7,113 nt of DNA from Patescibacteria group bacterium (GTDB lineage: Bacteria > Patescibacteriota > Gracilibacteria > UBA1369 > PNNO01), in assembly GCA_024275695.1 (NCBI GenBank), contig JAJRYP010000084.1, positions 1-7,113 on the forward strand, in the 5' to 3' direction. The first letter of the stretch is position 1. Each line of letters opens with the position of its first letter. The translations under genes were made by a program, and so were the position numbers. Under the pieces are notes generated by a model. It made no database searches. It was not told the origin of the DNA and was given only the letters and a program-made list of their open reading frames with translations. Shown here piece after piece: positions 5,748 to 7,113 of the stretch.

Positions 5748-6947
5748 ATGACGACGTTATTTTGGATTATTAGCGGAATACTTGCTATAATTCCCGTAGG
5801 GATATGGCTTTATATCTTATTTAAAGATACCAAACATCAAAAATCCATACTGGCTCTAATGTTTTCATGAGGGATTCTTGCCGTTTTAATCGTATTCGGA
5901 TTACAATTTTTATGGCAATACTTTCCTGAACTGGATCCTTTTTTATGGCTTGAACTAAATATTACCGATACTACTTACTATTATGTAACTCTTTTTGTTT
6001 TAGTCGGTATTCTTGAAGAAATTGTTAAACAGATAATGGTTCGTTTTGTCGACGCAAGAACAATTCTTGTTCAAACTGTTAACGATTCAATAAGATTCAG
6101 TATTGCGGCGGCACTTGGATTTGCTTTCGCGGAAAACATTGTTTATTTTCATTCGGTGATCACGGAAGCCGCAATTCAGGACGTTATCGTAACCTTCTTG
6201 TTTAGATCTATATTCACAGCTTGCGCGCATATGATCTTTTAGGGAATATTCGGATATTTCTTTGGAATCGCGAAATTCACACTCGACATTACCAGACATA
6301 GGCATTGGCAAGGAAAAATCTATATTGGTGTTCATGTATTAAGTAAAATATTTAGAATGCCGTACGCACAGGCCTTTAAAGAATATAAGATTTTGCAGGG
6401 TTTGATTACCGCAATGCTATTGCATGCGCTCTTCAATTATTTGCTCCAAATGAATTACATTCTACCTGTTATAGGGCTGGTTGTAATTGGCTATCTATAT
6501 CTGAGATATTTATTGAACAGAAAAGCCGGAAATTTAATTTTAGTTACGGATATTGATGAAAAGAAACAATCCACAATGGGTAAAAAAGATGAGGATGTTG
6601 TGTTGGAATTAATTGGCATGTGGTTTGAGCAAAAGAAATTTGTTGATGTAATGCATATTTGTGAACGTTTGCTTGAAAGAGACCCTGACAATAATGTGGT
6701 AAAACTTTTCAAAGCAAAGGCTATGGATAAACTTGATCCAAATAATCCTTATAGAAAAATTTTAGATACGGTTGTTGGTAAAAAAAGAAGTACTAATGAT
6801 GTAAATACGATCCACCATTATCGTCAAAAGAAAGAAGTTGAAGGAAAAAATATTTCAGAAGCAAAGAAAGAAAAAATGTTCAGATTCATCGCGGAAAAAA
6901 AAGAAAAGCAGGATGAAATTTACAAATTGAGAAACATCAACAAATAA
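5748..6947 (+). pseudogene. PrsW-family intramembrane protease with TPR-like tail, interrupted by two in-frame stops
   Basis: One frame of 399 codons runs from the ATG at 5748 to the TAA at 6945-6947, broken only by TGA at 5868-5870 (codon 41) and TAG at 6240-6242 (codon 165). There is no frameshift. All PrsW motifs are present: EEIVK with E90, E91 and K94; GFAFAEN with E129 and N130; AHMIF-x-GIFGYFFG with H161; and LLHALFNYLL with H226. Multiple membrane helices span about residues 4-255. In Bacillus, PrsW performs the first cleavage of the anti-sigma factor RsiW, so a protease beside an anti-sigma kinase and a STAS gene makes sense as signalling. Residues after about 285 form a soluble tail (see separate entry). 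The TGA lies within predicted helix 2; the TAG lies within the third motif, where a small residue such as Ser is expected. Conserved motifs on both sides of the stops indicate a recent loss, a base error, or recoding. The gene starts 11 nt after the STAS stop. Confidence 0.75.
6357..6947 (+). CDS. 3' segment of the PrsW frame: last protease motif plus TPR-like tail
   Basis: Downstream of the TAG, an ATG at 6357 opens 196 codons in the same frame as the full PrsW gene, and automated callers would likely report it as a separate protein. Residues 15-30 (LITAMLLHALFNYLL) are the fourth PrsW motif, and about 15-55 contain two membrane helices. From about residue 80 the chain is soluble: a TPR-like helix pair (VLELIGMWFEQKKFVDVMH, then ICERLLERDPDNNVVKLFK) followed by a long basic, probably coiled-coil tail (SEAKKEKMFRFIAEKKEKQ). 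On its own it would lack the catalytic EExxK and EN motifs and could not be a protease. It could still be made as a membrane-anchored TPR fragment if translation restarts, but no ribosome binding site is seen. Confidence 0.4.
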   Translation: MPYAQAFKEYKILQGLITAMLLHALFNYLLQMNYILPVIGLVVIGYLYLRYLLNRKAGNLILVTDIDEKKQSTMGKKDEDVVLELIGMWFEQKKFVDVMHICERLLERDPDNNVVKLFKAKAMDKLDPNNPYRKILDTVVGKKRSTNDVNTIHHYRQKKEVEGKNISEAKKEKMFRFIAEKKEKQDEIYKLRNINK

Positions 6948-6953
6948 GAAATC

Positions 6954-6983
6954 TTTACTTTAAAGGTAATCCCATTCTATTAT
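6954..6983 (+). promoter_or_regulatory. putative promoter of the glycosyltransferase gene
   Basis: TTTACT (6954-6959) and TATTAT (6978-6983) are 18 nt apart; TTACTT one base on gives 17 nt. They lie directly after the PrsW-frame stop, and the expected start near 6990 leaves a leader of about 20 nt before the ATG at 7010. This suggests the glycosyltransferase gene starts a new unit and is not part of the signalling cassette. Confidence 0.4.
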
Positions 6984-7009
6984 ACAAGGGCGCTTTTAAT
7001 GTATGTAAA

Positions 7010-7113
7010 ATGCAGCTGAAAAATGCAAAAATCGCTATTGTGTGTGATTGGCTAACCAATTTTGCCGGTGCGGAAAGGGTTATTTTAAAACTACATAAAA
7101 TGTTTCCCGGCGC
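7010..7113 (+). CDS. glycosyltransferase family 4-like protein, N-terminal fragment
   Basis: Only the first 34 codons are in the window; the gene runs off the right edge. After MQLKNA the translation reads KIAIVCDWLTNFAGAERV and continues ILKLHKMFPG. This is the familiar start of GT-B fold GT4 enzymes: a first beta strand with the signature VxDWL, then GGAERV-like GAERV, a helix, and the FPxAPI-type strand beginning at FPG. Such enzymes move a sugar from a nucleotide-sugar to a glycan or lipid carrier in cell-envelope or exopolysaccharide synthesis. Substrate cannot be told from this part. The ATG at 7010 is preferred because a nearby ATG at 7003 is followed at once by a stop. No Shine-Dalgarno is present. 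Confidence 0.75.
   Translation, partial: MQLKNAKIAIVCDWLTNFAGAERVILKLHKMFPG

Noticed and set aside
5748..6947. Genetic code 25 (UGA = Gly) explaining the internal TGA
   Set aside because: Only one in-frame TGA occurs in the whole window, the second interruption is TAG, and ribBA ends with a TGA within an ATGA overlap. A code-25 genome would show many in-frame TGA codons.

Overview
This is an AT-rich, gene-dense bacterial window. It encodes ribosomal protein S2 and a compact EF-Ts, and its translation starts lack recognisable Shine-Dalgarno sequences. The small proteins, tight packing, short single-core EF-Ts and spread of families suggest a Patescibacteria (CPR) lineage, possibly Peregrinibacteria-like; this is inference, since no marker here fixes the phylum. 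TGA appears to be a genuine stop: ribBA ends in a TGA inside an ATGA overlap with the next gene, and the other intact genes use TGG for Trp and read through without internal TGA. This argues against the UGA=Gly code of Gracilibacteria/Absconditabacteria.

Left half, minus strand (4232 down to 268): a probable operon rpsB – small membrane protein (DUF4870-like) – tsf – ribBA – CAP-domain protein. Spacing is 29-30 nt around the membrane protein, 1 nt between tsf and ribBA, and a 4-nt ATGA overlap between ribBA and the CAP gene. Two translation genes thus share a transcript with a membrane protein, a riboflavin-pathway bifunctional enzyme and a CAP protein. The 267 nt to the left hold a terminator-like hairpin, several TTGAC/GTCAA inverted motifs, and a short protein-like frame running off the edge.

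Right half, plus strand (4371 to the end): a free-standing AroQ chorismate mutase diverges from rpsB. After a good sigma70-type promoter (4643-4671) comes a signalling cassette: an RsbW/SpoIIAB-type anti-sigma kinase, a STAS-domain anti-anti-sigma-like protein, and a PrsW-type intramembrane protease with a C-terminal soluble TPR-like tail. A GC-richer, hairpin-forming element of about 60 nt lies between the kinase and STAS genes. The PrsW frame is continuous over 399 codons except for two in-frame stops (TGA at codon 41, TAG at codon 165), with its catalytic motifs otherwise intact. The window ends in the first 34 codons of a GT4-like glycosyltransferase.

The most notable system is the kinase–STAS–PrsW cassette. 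It joins partner switching (normally sigma-factor release) with a membrane protease family whose Bacillus founder cleaves an anti-sigma factor. No sigma factor or PP2C phosphatase is visible, the STAS protein has a lysine where SpoIIAA has its phosphoserine, and the protease gene looks recently broken or needs recoding.
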